From assembly GCF_009789575.1 (NCBI RefSeq), contig NZ_CP046908.1, positions 3,005,001-3,069,000 on the forward strand: a stretch of 64,000 nt of DNA, read 5' to 3'. Origin of the DNA: Stappia indica. GTDB taxonomy: Bacteria > Pseudomonadota > Alphaproteobacteria > Rhizobiales > Stappiaceae. Shown here one piece after another: positions 34,288 through 43,958 of the stretch (its first letter is position 1; each line of letters opens with the position of its first letter). The translations under genes and the position numbers were made by a program. Below the pieces are notes generated by a model, which saw only the letters and a list, made by a program, of their open reading frames with translations, was not told where the DNA came from and did not search any database.

Positions 34288-35921
34288 TTGGCCACCACAT
34301 ATTCGAAGGCCTCGTCGCGGGCCGCCGCATCCGGGTCCCGCTTGTCCGGGGCGCCGAAGCCGCCGCCGCCGGGAAGCGAGAGGATCAGCCGCCGGTCGGC
34401 CGGCACGTGCTGGCGTCCCTTGGAGGCAAGGCGGGTGCCGTCGTCCAGCGTCACCGAGCCGGGCTCGCCGTCATGGCCGCCGTCGCGCCCGCGCGCGGGA
34501 TGGTCGATGCGGTCGAACATGGCGTTGAAGTGGAACTCGTGGCCGGCCGCCGCGCCGATCTCGACCACCTGGCCGAGGCCGCCGCGATACTGGCCGGCGC
34601 CGCCCGACCCGTCGCGCAGCTCCTTGCGCCAGAAGATCACCGGGCCGACATGCTCGGTCGCCTCGATCGACATGGAATGGACGCCGCTGGGGAAGGCGGT
34701 GGCGCTGAGGCCGTCGAGGCTCGCCCGCGCACCCGCGCCGCCGCTGTTGAACAGCAGCACCTCGGCCCGCCGGCCGCCGTCGGCCGGAGCCTCGGCGCCC
34801 TGCAGCGGACGCGCGCTGACATGCAGGTTCCACAGCGCGCCGGAGCCTTCCGCCGGCACCCGGCCGGGCAGCATCTTGTGCACCGCGCCGAGCACCGCGT
34901 CGGGGATGAAATGCCCGAGCACATGGCGCACCGCCACCGGGGCGGGATGCTGCGCGTTGAGAATGCAGCCCGTCGGCGCGGAGAAGTGGAACGGGGCGAG
35001 CGAGCCGTGATTGTTGGGAATGTCCGGGGCCAGCGCGCATTTCAGCCCGTAGCAGGCATAGGCCTTGGAATAGATCATCGGCACGTTGATGCCGAGGGGG
35101 CTCGGACCGGAGGTGCCGTCGAAATCCGCAAGGATGTGGTCGTCGTGCACGTCGATGCGCACGGCCAGGTCGACCGGGCTGCCATAGCCGTCGACGCGCA
35201 TGACATTGTCGTAGGAGCCCTTCGGCAGCGCCGCAATCCGCTCCAGCGTCGCGGTGTAGCTGCGCTCGAAGACGAAATCGGCGAGCTCCTCCAGGTCGGC
35301 GAGGCCGAACTCGCCCATCATGTCCATCAGCCGCCGGTGGCCGGTCTCGTTGCAGGCCGCCAGCGAGAAGATGTCGCCGACCACCTGGTCCGCCTCGCGC
35401 ACATTGTGGCGCAGGATGTTGACGAGGTCCCGGTTGACGGTGCCGCGCTCGACGAACTTCATGATCGGGATGAAGATGCCTTCCTCGTAGACCTCGTTGG
35501 CGTCGGGGCCGAAGCCGCGGCCGCCCACGTCCACCACATGCGCGGTGCAGGCGAAGAAGCCGACCAGCGCGCCATTGCGGAACGACGGGGTCACCATGGT
35601 GATGTCGAGGAGGTGGCCGGTGCCCTTCCACGGATCGTTGGTGATGTAGACGTCGCCTTCGAAGATGTTCTCCCGGCCGATGTCGTTGATGAAATGGCCG
35701 ACCGCCTCGGCCATCGCGTTGACGTGGCCCGGCGTGCCGGTGACCGCCTGGGCGATCATCTTGCCGCCGCGGTTGAAGACGCCGGCGGACAGGTCGCCGG
35801 ACTCGCGCACGCTGGTGCTGAAGGCGGTGCGGATGAGCGTGACGGCCTGTTCCTCGACCACCGAGATGAGGCGGTTCCACATGACCTGCATGCGGACGTC
35901 GGAGAGCGAATTTCCGGTCAT
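34284..35921 (-). CDS. hyuB: N-methylhydantoinase B / 5-oxoprolinase beta-type subunit
   Basis: A 545-residue HyuB-family subunit. Characteristic stretches are VRESGDLSAGVFN, GTPGHVNAMAEA, GDVYITNDPWKGTGHLLDITMV, VVDVGGRGFGP, EGIFIPIMKF and the terminal LPGGGGFG. With HyuA it forms an ATP-dependent ring-opening hydrolase for hydantoin, N-methylhydantoin or 5-oxoproline. ATG 35921 is 14 bp after the hyuA stop; the open frame continuing upstream inside hyuA is not coding. It is coupled to the aminotransferase gene by an ATGA overlap. Confidence 0.92.
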   Translation of the reverse strand: MTGNSLSDVRMQVMWNRLISVVEEQAVTLIRTAFSTSVRESGDLSAGVFNRGGKMIAQAVTGTPGHVNAMAEAVGHFINDIGRENIFEGDVYITNDPWKGTGHLLDITMVTPSFRNGALVGFFACTAHVVDVGGRGFGPDANEVYEEGIFIPIMKFVERGTVNRDLVNILRHNVREADQVVGDIFSLAACNETGHRRLMDMMGEFGLADLEELADFVFERSYTATLERIAALPKGSYDNVMRVDGYGSPVDLAVRIDVHDDHILADFDGTSGPSPLGINVPMIYSKAYACYGLKCALAPDIPNNHGSLAPFHFSAPTGCILNAQHPAPVAVRHVLGHFIPDAVLGAVHKMLPGRVPAEGSGALWNLHVSARPLQGAEAPADGGRRAEVLLFNSGGAGARASLDGLSATAFPSGVHSMSIEATEHVGPVIFWRKELRDGSGGAGQYRGGLGQVVEIGAAAGHEFHFNAMFDRIDHPARGRDGGHDGEPGSVTLDDGTRLASKGRQHVPADRRLILSLPGGGGFGAPDKRDPDAAARDEAFEYVVAK

Positions 35922-35935
35922 GGCTTGTGTTTCCT

Positions 35936-38020
35936 TCACGCTTTCGAGCGGACGAGCAGACATCCGTCCGCCTGGAAGACCGCTTCCTGTCCATCCGTGA
36001 TGATCGTGGTGGTCTCGTTCTCGGTGATGACGGCGGGGCCGGCGATGCAGTCGCCCGGCGCAAGCTCTGAGCGGGCGACGACCGCGGCGGTGACGAAGCC
36101 GGCGGTGCGGGCCTCGAACATCTGCCGCGTCGCGGGCGCCTCCAGCCGGCGCTTCGCCTCGACGCGCGGCACGCGCGGGGCCGGATAGGCCTCGGAGCTC
36201 GCCCGCAGCGACCAGCTGACGATCTCGATGTCGAGCTTGTCGATCAGCCGGCCGAACAGCTGCTCGTAGACCTCCTCGAAGCCCTTGCGGAAGACGTCGA
36301 CCTCGCCGGCGGCGTAGTCGCGCACATCCACGGCCACCGGCACTTCCCAGCCCTGGCCGGCATAGCGCATGTAGGCGGTGCATTCGAGGCTCGGCACCGC
36401 GTCCGGCGCGCCGGAGCGCACGAAGGCGGTCGCCTCCTCGGCCAGCTCCTTCAGCACGGCGTTGACCTTGCCGGCGTCGAAGGCGCTGAGGCGCAGGAAG
36501 GCGCTGCGCACGGATTCGAAGCCGAAGGGCGCGCGCAGGAAGCCGATGGCCGATCCGACGCCCGCGCCCGGCGGCACCAGCAACTCGCTGATGCCGAGCT
36601 TCTCGCACAGCCGGCCGGCATGCAGGGGCGCTGCGCCGCCGAAGGCGATCATCGTGTAGTCGGCCAGTTCCATGCCGTTCTCGACGGCGTGCATCCGCGC
36701 CGCGTTGCTCATGTTCTCGTCGACGACCTCGCACAGGCCGAAGGCGGCCGTGGTGCCGTCGATGTCGAGCGGGCGGGCGAGATCGCGCTCGATGGCGCCC
36801 GTTGCCGCACCCGTGTCCAGCGTCATCGAGCCGCCGGCAAAGCCCTCAGCCGCCAGCTTGCCGAGCAGCAGGTCGGCATCGGTGACCGTCGGCTTGTCGC
36901 CGCCGCGGCCGTAGCAGGCGGGGCCCGGCTCGGAACCCGCGCTGTGCGGGCCGACGCGGATCTGGCGCATGGCGTCGACCGCGGCGATGGAGCCGCCGCC
37001 GGCGCCGATCTCGACCATCTCGATCACCGGGATCGAGATCGGCATGCCGCTGCCCTTCTTGAAGCGGTAGGTGCGGGCGACCTCGAAGGTCTTGGCGGTC
37101 TTCGGCACCTGGTTGTCGATCAGGCAGATCTTGGCGGTGGTGCCGCCCATGTCGTAGGAGAGCACGCGCTCCAGCCCGTGCTGGCGGGCGATGTGCGCTG
37201 CGAAGATGGCGCCGCCTGCCGGGCCCGATTCCAGCAGCCGGACGGGGAACTCGATGGCGCTCTCGACGCTGATGATGCCGCCGCCCGAATGGATCATGAA
37301 GACCGGGCAGGTGGTGCCGGCGGCCTTCAGGCTGTCGGTCAGCCGGCGCAGGTAGGAGGCCATCAGCGGCTTCACATAGGCATTGGCGCAGACCGTATTG
37401 AAGCGCTGGAACTCGCGCATCTGCGGCGAGACTTCGCTCGAGATCGAGACGAAGAGGTCCGGCCGGCGGGCGAGCAGCGCATCGCGGACGCGCCGCTCGT
37501 GCGCGCCGTTGACATAGGAGTGGATGAGGCCGACGGCGATGCTCTCGAAGCCGCCCGCCAGCACGGTCTCGACCAGCGCGTCGAGCTCGGCCTCGTCGAT
37601 CTCCTTCAGCACGTTGCCGTGTGCGTCGATGCGCTCATTGAGGACGAAGCGCTCGTCGCGCGGCACCAGGGGCGCCGGCAGCACGATGTCGAGATCGTAC
37701 TGCTCGAAGCGGTTCTCGGTCCGCATCTCGATGACGTCCCGGAAGCCCTTGGTGGTGATGAAGGCGGTGCGCGCGCCGCGCCGCTCGATCAGGGCGTTGG
37801 TGGCCAGCGTGGTGCCGTGGATGAGCGTGTCGATCTGGTCGAGCGAGACGCCGGCGCGTTCCGCGACCAGCCGCACGCCGTCGACGATGCCCTGCTCGGG
37901 CGCCGTGTAGTTGGTCAGCACCTTGGCGGAGTGCATGGCATCGCCAACTTCCATGGCAACATCGGTGAAGGTTCCGCCGATGTCGGCCCCTATCCGGATC
38001 TGCTTGCCGTCCTTCGTCAT
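35936..38020 (-). CDS. hyuA: N-methylhydantoinase A / 5-oxoprolinase alpha-type subunit
   Basis: A 694-residue HyuA-family ATPase subunit. The N-terminal ASKHA ATP-binding motif is IGADIGGTFTDVAM (residues ~8-21), with HGTTLATNALIERRGARTAF, SVGLIHSY, the second phosphate motif VLSYDMGGTTAKICLID, and EIGAGGGSIAAVD. ATP drives opening of a lactam or hydantoin ring by the HyuAB complex. It is first of the hyuA-hyuB-aminotransferase-ridA operon. ATG 38020 gives the standard family start. An RTATGN4CATAY palindrome lies 66 bp upstream. Confidence 0.93.
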   Translation of the reverse strand: MTKDGKQIRIGADIGGTFTDVAMEVGDAMHSAKVLTNYTAPEQGIVDGVRLVAERAGVSLDQIDTLIHGTTLATNALIERRGARTAFITTKGFRDVIEMRTENRFEQYDLDIVLPAPLVPRDERFVLNERIDAHGNVLKEIDEAELDALVETVLAGGFESIAVGLIHSYVNGAHERRVRDALLARRPDLFVSISSEVSPQMREFQRFNTVCANAYVKPLMASYLRRLTDSLKAAGTTCPVFMIHSGGGIISVESAIEFPVRLLESGPAGGAIFAAHIARQHGLERVLSYDMGGTTAKICLIDNQVPKTAKTFEVARTYRFKKGSGMPISIPVIEMVEIGAGGGSIAAVDAMRQIRVGPHSAGSEPGPACYGRGGDKPTVTDADLLLGKLAAEGFAGGSMTLDTGAATGAIERDLARPLDIDGTTAAFGLCEVVDENMSNAARMHAVENGMELADYTMIAFGGAAPLHAGRLCEKLGISELLVPPGAGVGSAIGFLRAPFGFESVRSAFLRLSAFDAGKVNAVLKELAEEATAFVRSGAPDAVPSLECTAYMRYAGQGWEVPVAVDVRDYAAGEVDVFRKGFEEVYEQLFGRLIDKLDIEIVSWSLRASSEAYPAPRVPRVEAKRRLEAPATRQMFEARTAGFVTAAVVARSELAPGDCIAGPAVITENETTTIITDGQEAVFQADGCLLVRSKA

Positions 38021-38085
38021 GTTCGCCGCGTCTCCCGCTTGCCTTAAAGCCGCGCCGGCCCCTCCCGGAGCCGGCCATGTCACTT

Positions 38086-38099
38086 GTATGACAACATAC
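38086..38099. promoter_or_regulatory. Putative GntR operator before hyuA
   Basis: GTATG-ACAA-CATAC, a 5-bp inverted repeat with 4-base spacer, 66 bp upstream of the hyuA ATG. It shares the 12-mer TATGACAACATA with the dctP promoter site (31602-31617, minus strand). Confidence 0.6.
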
Positions 38100-38136
38100 T
38101 ACATGAAAATGTCAAGACGTCTGATGTGTGATTGCA

Positions 38137-39675
38137 TCAGTTTTGCGCCCCCGCCCGCGCATCCGTCCGCGCATCCTCCGGCAGCAGCTCGGCCGGCATG
38201 TTCTGGTAGCAGACCGGGCGCAGGAACCGCCGGATCGCCATCGAGCCGACGCTGGTCGCGCCGAAATTGGTGGAGGCCGGATAGGGCCCGCCATGCACCA
38301 TCGCGTCGCAGACCTCGACGCCGGTCGGATAGCCGTTGACCAGCAGCCGGCCGGCCTTGCGCTCCAGCACCGGCACCAGGGCGCGCGCCTTGGGCATGTC
38401 GCCCGGCTCCAGCTGCAGGGTGCAGGTGAGCTGGCCGGCGAGCCCTTGCGCGACCTGCGCCATTTCCTCGGCCGAGGCGACGGTCACCACCAGCCCGAGC
38501 GGGCCGAACACTTCCTCGGCAAGATGCGGTTCAGTGAGGAACCGGGCGCCTTGCGTGCGCAGCAGCACGGGCGAGGCCTCGCGCGAGCCGCAGGACGGCC
38601 CGAGATGCACCGGCTTGCCGCCGGCCGCTTCCAGATCGCCCGCACCCTTGCGGAACGAGGCGGCGATCTCGGCCGTCAGCATCGGCTGCGGCGCCACCTG
38701 CGACAGGGCCCGCGCCGCCTCGGCGATGAAGGCCTCGGCCGCCTCGCCCGCGCGCAGCACCAGGACGCCGGGATTGGTGCAGAACTGGCCGGCGCCCATC
38801 ACCAGCGAGGCGGTCCATTCGCGGGCGATGTTCGCCCCGCGGGTCCGCAGCGCCTCGTCCAGCACGAAGACCGGATTGACCGAACCGAGCTCGCCGAAGA
38901 ACGGGATCGGCTCCGCGCGCTGGGCGCAAAGGTCGAACAGCGCCCGCCCGCCGGCAAGGCTGCCGGTGAAGCCGACCGCCCGGATCAGCGGATGGGTGAC
39001 GAGGGCCTCTCCGGCCGCCCGGTCGGCGCTCTGCACCAGCGAGAAGGTGCCGGCCGGCAGCTGGCAGGCGATGCGCGCCGCCTCGATGGCCTCCGCGACG
39101 ATCTCGCCGGTCGCCGGATGGGCGGGATGGCCCTTCACCACCACCGGGCAGCCGGCGGCAAGGGCGGCTGCCGTGTCGCCGCCGGCGGTGGAAAAGGCGA
39201 GGGGGAAGTTCGACGCGCCGAACACGGCGACGGGCCCGAGCGGGCGCATGCACAGGCGCAGCTCCGGGCGCGGCGGCGTGCGGCCTGCCAAAGCCTCGTC
39301 GACGCACAGGTCGAGATGGCGCCCGGCGCGGATATGGCCGGCGAACATGCGCAACTGGCCGGTGGTGCGGCCGCGCTCGCCCTCGACCCGCGCCTGCGGC
39401 AGGCCGGTCTCGGCCATCACCGCCGGGGTGAGATCTTCGGCGCGCGCCTCGATGGCCTCGGCAATGGCCTCCAGGAAGGCTGCGCGCTGTTCGCGCGAGG
39501 TGTGGGCGTAGCTCGCGAAGGCGGCTTCCGCGGCGCGCACCGCCGTGTCGATCTCGCCTGCCCCGCCATTGGCGAAGGCATGGGAGGGGCCGCTGACCGG
39601 CCGGCTGTCGAAACGGGCGCTGCTGTCGACGCGCGCACCGGCGATGAGATGGGCGCCGTGGGGACGATAGGCCAT
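38137..39675 (-). CDS. Alpha-ketoglutaric semialdehyde (2,5-dioxovalerate) dehydrogenase
   Basis: A 512-residue aldehyde dehydrogenase. Family features are VAVFGASNFPLAFSTAGGDT, VVVKGHPAHP (NAD(P)-binding Lys), GFTGSLAGGRAL, the catalytic Glu in ELGSVNP and nucleophilic Cys in AGQFCTNPG, and LAEEVFGPLGLVV. The FPLAFSTAGGD pattern marks the ketoglutaric semialdehyde branch. It oxidises 2,5-dioxopentanoate to 2-oxoglutarate. It is divergent from kdgD, which makes exactly that substrate, so the two complete a glucarate/galactarate-type pathway. ATG 39675 has an AGGAG site; upstream in-frame ATGs lie in the promoter. Confidence 0.9.
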   Translation of the reverse strand: MAYRPHGAHLIAGARVDSSARFDSRPVSGPSHAFANGGAGEIDTAVRAAEAAFASYAHTSREQRAAFLEAIAEAIEARAEDLTPAVMAETGLPQARVEGERGRTTGQLRMFAGHIRAGRHLDLCVDEALAGRTPPRPELRLCMRPLGPVAVFGASNFPLAFSTAGGDTAAALAAGCPVVVKGHPAHPATGEIVAEAIEAARIACQLPAGTFSLVQSADRAAGEALVTHPLIRAVGFTGSLAGGRALFDLCAQRAEPIPFFGELGSVNPVFVLDEALRTRGANIAREWTASLVMGAGQFCTNPGVLVLRAGEAAEAFIAEAARALSQVAPQPMLTAEIAASFRKGAGDLEAAGGKPVHLGPSCGSREASPVLLRTQGARFLTEPHLAEEVFGPLGLVVTVASAEEMAQVAQGLAGQLTCTLQLEPGDMPKARALVPVLERKAGRLLVNGYPTGVEVCDAMVHGGPYPASTNFGATSVGSMAIRRFLRPVCYQNMPAELLPEDARTDARAGAQN

Positions 39676-39730
39676 GTCGGGATGCTCCTTGCCGCATGTG
39701 AACGTTCGGTCCGCGCAACCCATCATAAAA

Positions 39731-39743
39731 TAAGACATCATAC
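39731..39743. promoter_or_regulatory. Putative GntR operator between KGSADH and kdgD genes
   Basis: TAAGACATCATAC matches TATGACAACATAC of the hyuA site at 11 of 13 positions. It lies in the divergent region and abuts the candidate kdgD -35 box, a position suited to repression of both directions. The symmetry is weaker than at the other two sites, so confidence is lower. Confidence 0.4.
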
Positions 39744-39748
39744 AACTG

Positions 39749-40727
<979 letters not shown>

Positions 40728-40757
40728 CGCGCTGTCATCGGGCAGCCGGAGAACAAA

Positions 40758-40791
40758 GGCCCGCGGGAGAGGCTCTCCCGCGGGCCTTTTT
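40758..40791 (+). terminator. Intrinsic terminator after kdgD
   Basis: A perfect 13-bp stem GGCCCGCGGGAGA/TCTCCCGCGGGCC with a 3-base loop and five T. It lies 31 bp after kdgD between convergent genes; an AAA run on the other side suggests partial bidirectional use. Confidence 0.92.
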
Positions 40792-40827
40792 CGTGCGCGG
40801 TCGCGACGGAGCGCGCGCCCTCCGGTC

Positions 40828-41496
40828 TCAGTCCTGCGGTTCTGCGCGCTGCAGCCGCTCCACCAGCGAGACCGAGCCGCGCATGATGTGGTCCTTCAGG
40901 AAGGCCTGTGCCTCGGCCACATTGCCCTCGCGGCACAGTTTCAGGATGCGGCGGTGCTCGGCATCCATCGCCTCGCTGCCGATGGTGAAGCGCATCGGCA
41001 CGGGAAAGTGCCGATAGGTGTTGATGTAGAGCTTTTCGAGAATGTCGAGGGTCTGCGGCCGGTCCGCCGCCGTGTAGAGCGCGTGGTGGAACGCCCAGTT
41101 CAGCCGCGTCCAGTGGGTCTGGGTGGACTTGTCGAGCATCTGGTCGAGGATCGCCTCGGCCGCGGCGAAGTCGTCCGGCTGCATGGCCGGGATAGCGATT
41201 CCGATCAGCCACGGCTCGAGCAGCGCCCGCAGCTCGTACATCTCGCGCAGCGCCTCGATGGAGACGCCGCTGACCACCGCGCCCTTGTGCGCCTCCACCT
41301 TCACCAGGCCTTCCGCCTCGAGCTGGTTCAGCGCCTCGCGCACCGGCACCCGGCTCACCCCCAGCCGCGCGGCGAGCTTTTCCTGCTTCAGCTTCTCGCC
41401 GCTCGCCAGCTCGCCGGAAAGGATCATCGAGCGTATCCGCTCGGTGACCTGCATGGTGACGGTCTTGCGGGCGATCAGGTGTGTCGCGTCATCCAT
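40828..41496 (-). CDS. GntR-family regulator with FCD domain
   Basis: A 222-residue protein. The winged HTH is at residues ~15-75 (GEKLKQEKLAARLGVSRVPV, REALNQLEAEGLVKVEAHKG) and the FCD domain at ~80-215 (ELRALLEPWLI, NWAFHHALYTAADRP, DAEHRRILKLCREGN). ATG 41496 is preferred; a 20-codon extension would overlap the promoter. It is divergent from the Ntn hydrolase/aminotransferase/peptide-transporter operon and is the likely regulator of it. An ATTTTGT-N18-ACAAAAT repeat lies between them. Confidence 0.9.
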   Translation of the reverse strand: MDDATHLIARKTVTMQVTERIRSMILSGELASGEKLKQEKLAARLGVSRVPVREALNQLEAEGLVKVEAHKGAVVSGVSIEALREMYELRALLEPWLIGIAIPAMQPDDFAAAEAILDQMLDKSTQTHWTRLNWAFHHALYTAADRPQTLDILEKLYINTYRHFPVPMRFTIGSEAMDAEHRRILKLCREGNVAEAQAFLKDHIMRGSVSLVERLQRAEPQD

Positions 41497-41597
41497 GAAC
41501 GGGCTCCAGGCTCTTCTCACCGTTGCACCAATATCCCAAGCCGGGCCGCTTCGCACCAGCTGCAGGCCCTGTCGGGTCGGCTTTCATATGGGACTTT

Positions 41598-41629
41598 ATT
41601 TTGTATCCAATATTCATTATACACAAAAT
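41598..41629. promoter_or_regulatory. Putative operator of the second GntR regulator
   Basis: ATTTTGT (41598-41604) and ACAAAAT (41623-41629) form an inverted repeat around an AT-rich core with AATATT, in otherwise GC-rich DNA. It lies directly before the candidate start of the asparaginase-like gene and 102 bp from the GntR start, suiting control of both directions. Confidence 0.55.
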
Positions 41630-41633
41630 CCGG

Positions 41634-42728
41634 ATGTGCCGAAAACCCCGGATCGAAGGGTGCGAGACCTTGTGCACCGTCTTGAGCAACAACGAGGGAG
41701 CCTGCGGCATCGAGGCCGCGGCCGAGCTGCTGGCAGGCGGTGCCCTGGCCCTTGATGCGCTGGAGGCCGGCGTGCGCCTGGTCGAGGCGGACCCTTCGGT
41801 GTGGACCGTCGGGCGCGGCGGCTGGCCCAATCTCCTCGGTATCGTCGAGCTGGACGCCTCGGTGATGGACGGCGACACGCTGCGCAGCGGCGCGGTCGGG
41901 GCCGTCACCGGCTTCCTGCACCCGGTCTCCATCGCCCGCCGCCTGCTGGAGGAGCTGCCGCACGAATTCCTCGTCGGCGAGGGCGCCATGCGGTTTGCCC
42001 GCGAGATCGGCGCCGAGCAGGGCGAGCTGCTGGCCGACCATGCCCGCGTCGCCTGGAGTGCCTGGTTCCAGGAAAGCTTGCGGGACGACGAGCGCGCAGC
42101 CTGGCCGGGCACGGACCTGCGCAAGCTGTGCTGGCAGTCGATGGACCCGGAGATCGGCAAGGACACCACGGTGTTTCTCGGCCTCGACGGCCGCGGCAGC
42201 CTTGCCACCGCCACCAGCACGTCCGGCTGGGGCTGGAAATATCCGGGGCGCCTGGGCGACAGCCCGGTTATCGGCGCCGGCTCCTATGCGGACAGCCGCT
42301 TCGGCGCCTGCGCCTGCACCGGCGTCGGCGAGATGACCATCCGCTGCGGCACCGCCCGCGCGGTGGTGCTCTACATGAAGATGGGCATGACCGTCGGAGA
42401 GGCGGTGGATGCCGCCGTCGACGACATGCGCGCCCTCAAGGGCGGGCTGATCGGCCGCGTCACCATCCACGCCATCGACAGGACCGGCGAGCATGCGGTC
42501 GTCGCCGTCAACGGCGAGCCCGGCAACCATTACTGGCTGTGGCGCGAGGGATTTGCGCGCCCCGAGCGCCGCGAGGCGCGCATCGCAACCCTTCATGCCG
42601 ATACCGGCTCTGCGGCGACCACGCACGCACGGGCCGAGAGACACGCCCGGGCGGCCGCGGCGGCCCTCAGGGCGCTGGGCGGGACGGCCGCGTCCGCCGA
42701 CCCGCAATTCTCAGGAGACCCCGAATGA
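41634..42728 (+). CDS. N4-(beta-N-acetylglucosaminyl)-asparaginase / isoaspartyl peptidase-like Ntn hydrolase (family T2)
   Basis: A 364-residue protein (from ATG 41634). It is a T2-family Ntn hydrolase made as an inactive precursor that cleaves itself before a Thr nucleophile. The cleavage motif is GKDTT near residue ~180, followed by TSTSGWGWKYPGRLGDSPVI, GAGSYAD and GACACTGVGE, all matching aspartylglucosaminidase-like proteins. The N-terminal half has GGWPNLLG and ELDASVMDG. It releases aspartate from beta-aspartyl or GlcNAc-Asn compounds. The start is uncertain: the operator abuts ATG 41634, and a TTG at 41670 follows AAGGG. It overlaps the next gene by 4 bp. Confidence 0.85.
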   Translation: MCRKPRIEGCETLCTVLSNNEGACGIEAAAELLAGGALALDALEAGVRLVEADPSVWTVGRGGWPNLLGIVELDASVMDGDTLRSGAVGAVTGFLHPVSIARRLLEELPHEFLVGEGAMRFAREIGAEQGELLADHARVAWSAWFQESLRDDERAAWPGTDLRKLCWQSMDPEIGKDTTVFLGLDGRGSLATATSTSGWGWKYPGRLGDSPVIGAGSYADSRFGACACTGVGEMTIRCGTARAVVLYMKMGMTVGEAVDAAVDDMRALKGGLIGRVTIHAIDRTGEHAVVAVNGEPGNHYWLWREGFARPERREARIATLHADTGSAATTHARAERHARAAAAALRALGGTAASADPQFSGDPE

Positions 42729-43915
42729 CTGTCATCGACCAGGCGCCCGTCAACCCGCTGTTCGCCGAGGATCCGGACGGGATCGCCGGCACCACGCTGG
42801 CCGATGTCGGCCGCCTGTTCCCGATCAAGCAGAAGCGCACCTATCTCAACAATGCCTCCATCGGCGCGCTGAGCCTGCCGGTGGTCGCCGCCGTCGAGCG
42901 CTTCCTCGGCAATTGCCGGGACAATGGCCGCAACGACTATCCCCGCTGGTGCAGCCATGCGGACGAGATGATCAAGTCGCGGGTGGGCCAGCTCATCGGC
43001 GCCCGCCACAGCGAGATCGCCTTCGTCAAGAACACCACGGAAGGCCTCGTCAACGTCGCCAACGGCCTGGCCTGGAAGGAGGGCGACAATGTCGTCCTGC
43101 CGGATATCGAATACCCCTCCAACGTCTATTGCTGGATGAAGCTGGCGACCCGGGGCGTCAACATCCGCTGGGTGAAGAACCGCGGCGGGCGCATCCTCGT
43201 CGACGACATCCGCGAGGCGATGGATGCCCGCACGCGCCTCGTCTCGCTGAGCTCGGTGCAGTTCTCCAACGGCTTCCGCCAGGACCTGGAGGCGACGGCG
43301 ACGCTCTGCCGCGAAAAGGGCGTGCTGCTCAACCTCGACGCCATCCAGTGGGTCGGCGCGCTGGAGATGGATGTCGAGCGCTACGGCATCGACTTCATGT
43401 CCTTCGGCGGCCACAAATGGATGCTGGCCCCCGTCGGCACCGGCATCTTCTATTGCCGCGACGCGGTGCTCGACCAGCTCGAGCCGACTTCCGTCGGCTA
43501 CCACACGGTCGACCGCGGCGAGGCGCATATGGACTATGTGCTGGACTATCGTCCCGGCGCCGGCCGCTTCGAGGAGGCCTTGGTCAACTTCCCCGGCATC
43601 TGGGGCCTGGATGCGGCGGTGCGCATGCAGCTGGCGCTCACCCCGCGCGCCATCGAGGCGCATATCCTGTCGCTGACCGCCCGCGCCGCCGAAGGCCTGC
43701 GCGCCAAGGACTACGAGATCCACAGCCCGTTCGGCGCCGGCGAGCGCTCGGGAAATCTCTCCTTCAGCCATCCGGCCTTCGGGCCGGAAGAGCTCGACAG
43801 ACGACTGGGCGAGGCCGGTGTCGACCTTGCCCAGCGGGGCGGCCGCCTGCGGATCTCGCCCAGCTACTACAACGACGCCGACGAGATCGACCGTCTCGTC
43901 GACGTGTTGCCGTGA
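42725..43915 (+). CDS. Class V aminotransferase / cysteine desulfurase-like PLP enzyme
   Basis: A 396-residue PLP protein. Motifs are YLNNASIGALSLPVV, IAFVKNTTEGLVNVANGL, VVLPDIEYPSN, VSLSSVQFSNGF, LNLDAIQWVGAL (PLP-binding Asp/Gln) and SFGGHKWMLAPVGTG with the Schiff-base Lys. The sequence fits the isopenicillin-N-epimerase/CsdA-like group rather than IscS, as no desulfurase Cys loop is evident. It could act on an amino acid freed by the preceding Ntn hydrolase. It starts at ATG 42725 within an ATGA overlap. Confidence 0.87.
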   Translation: MTVIDQAPVNPLFAEDPDGIAGTTLADVGRLFPIKQKRTYLNNASIGALSLPVVAAVERFLGNCRDNGRNDYPRWCSHADEMIKSRVGQLIGARHSEIAFVKNTTEGLVNVANGLAWKEGDNVVLPDIEYPSNVYCWMKLATRGVNIRWVKNRGGRILVDDIREAMDARTRLVSLSSVQFSNGFRQDLEATATLCREKGVLLNLDAIQWVGALEMDVERYGIDFMSFGGHKWMLAPVGTGIFYCRDAVLDQLEPTSVGYHTVDRGEAHMDYVLDYRPGAGRFEEALVNFPGIWGLDAAVRMQLALTPRAIEAHILSLTARAAEGLRAKDYEIHSPFGAGERSGNLSFSHPAFGPEELDRRLGEAGVDLAQRGGRLRISPSYYNDADEIDRLVDVLP

Positions 43916-43958
43916 CCCCATCAAAGATAAAAAGAACCAGCCAGAAGGAAGCCTCATC

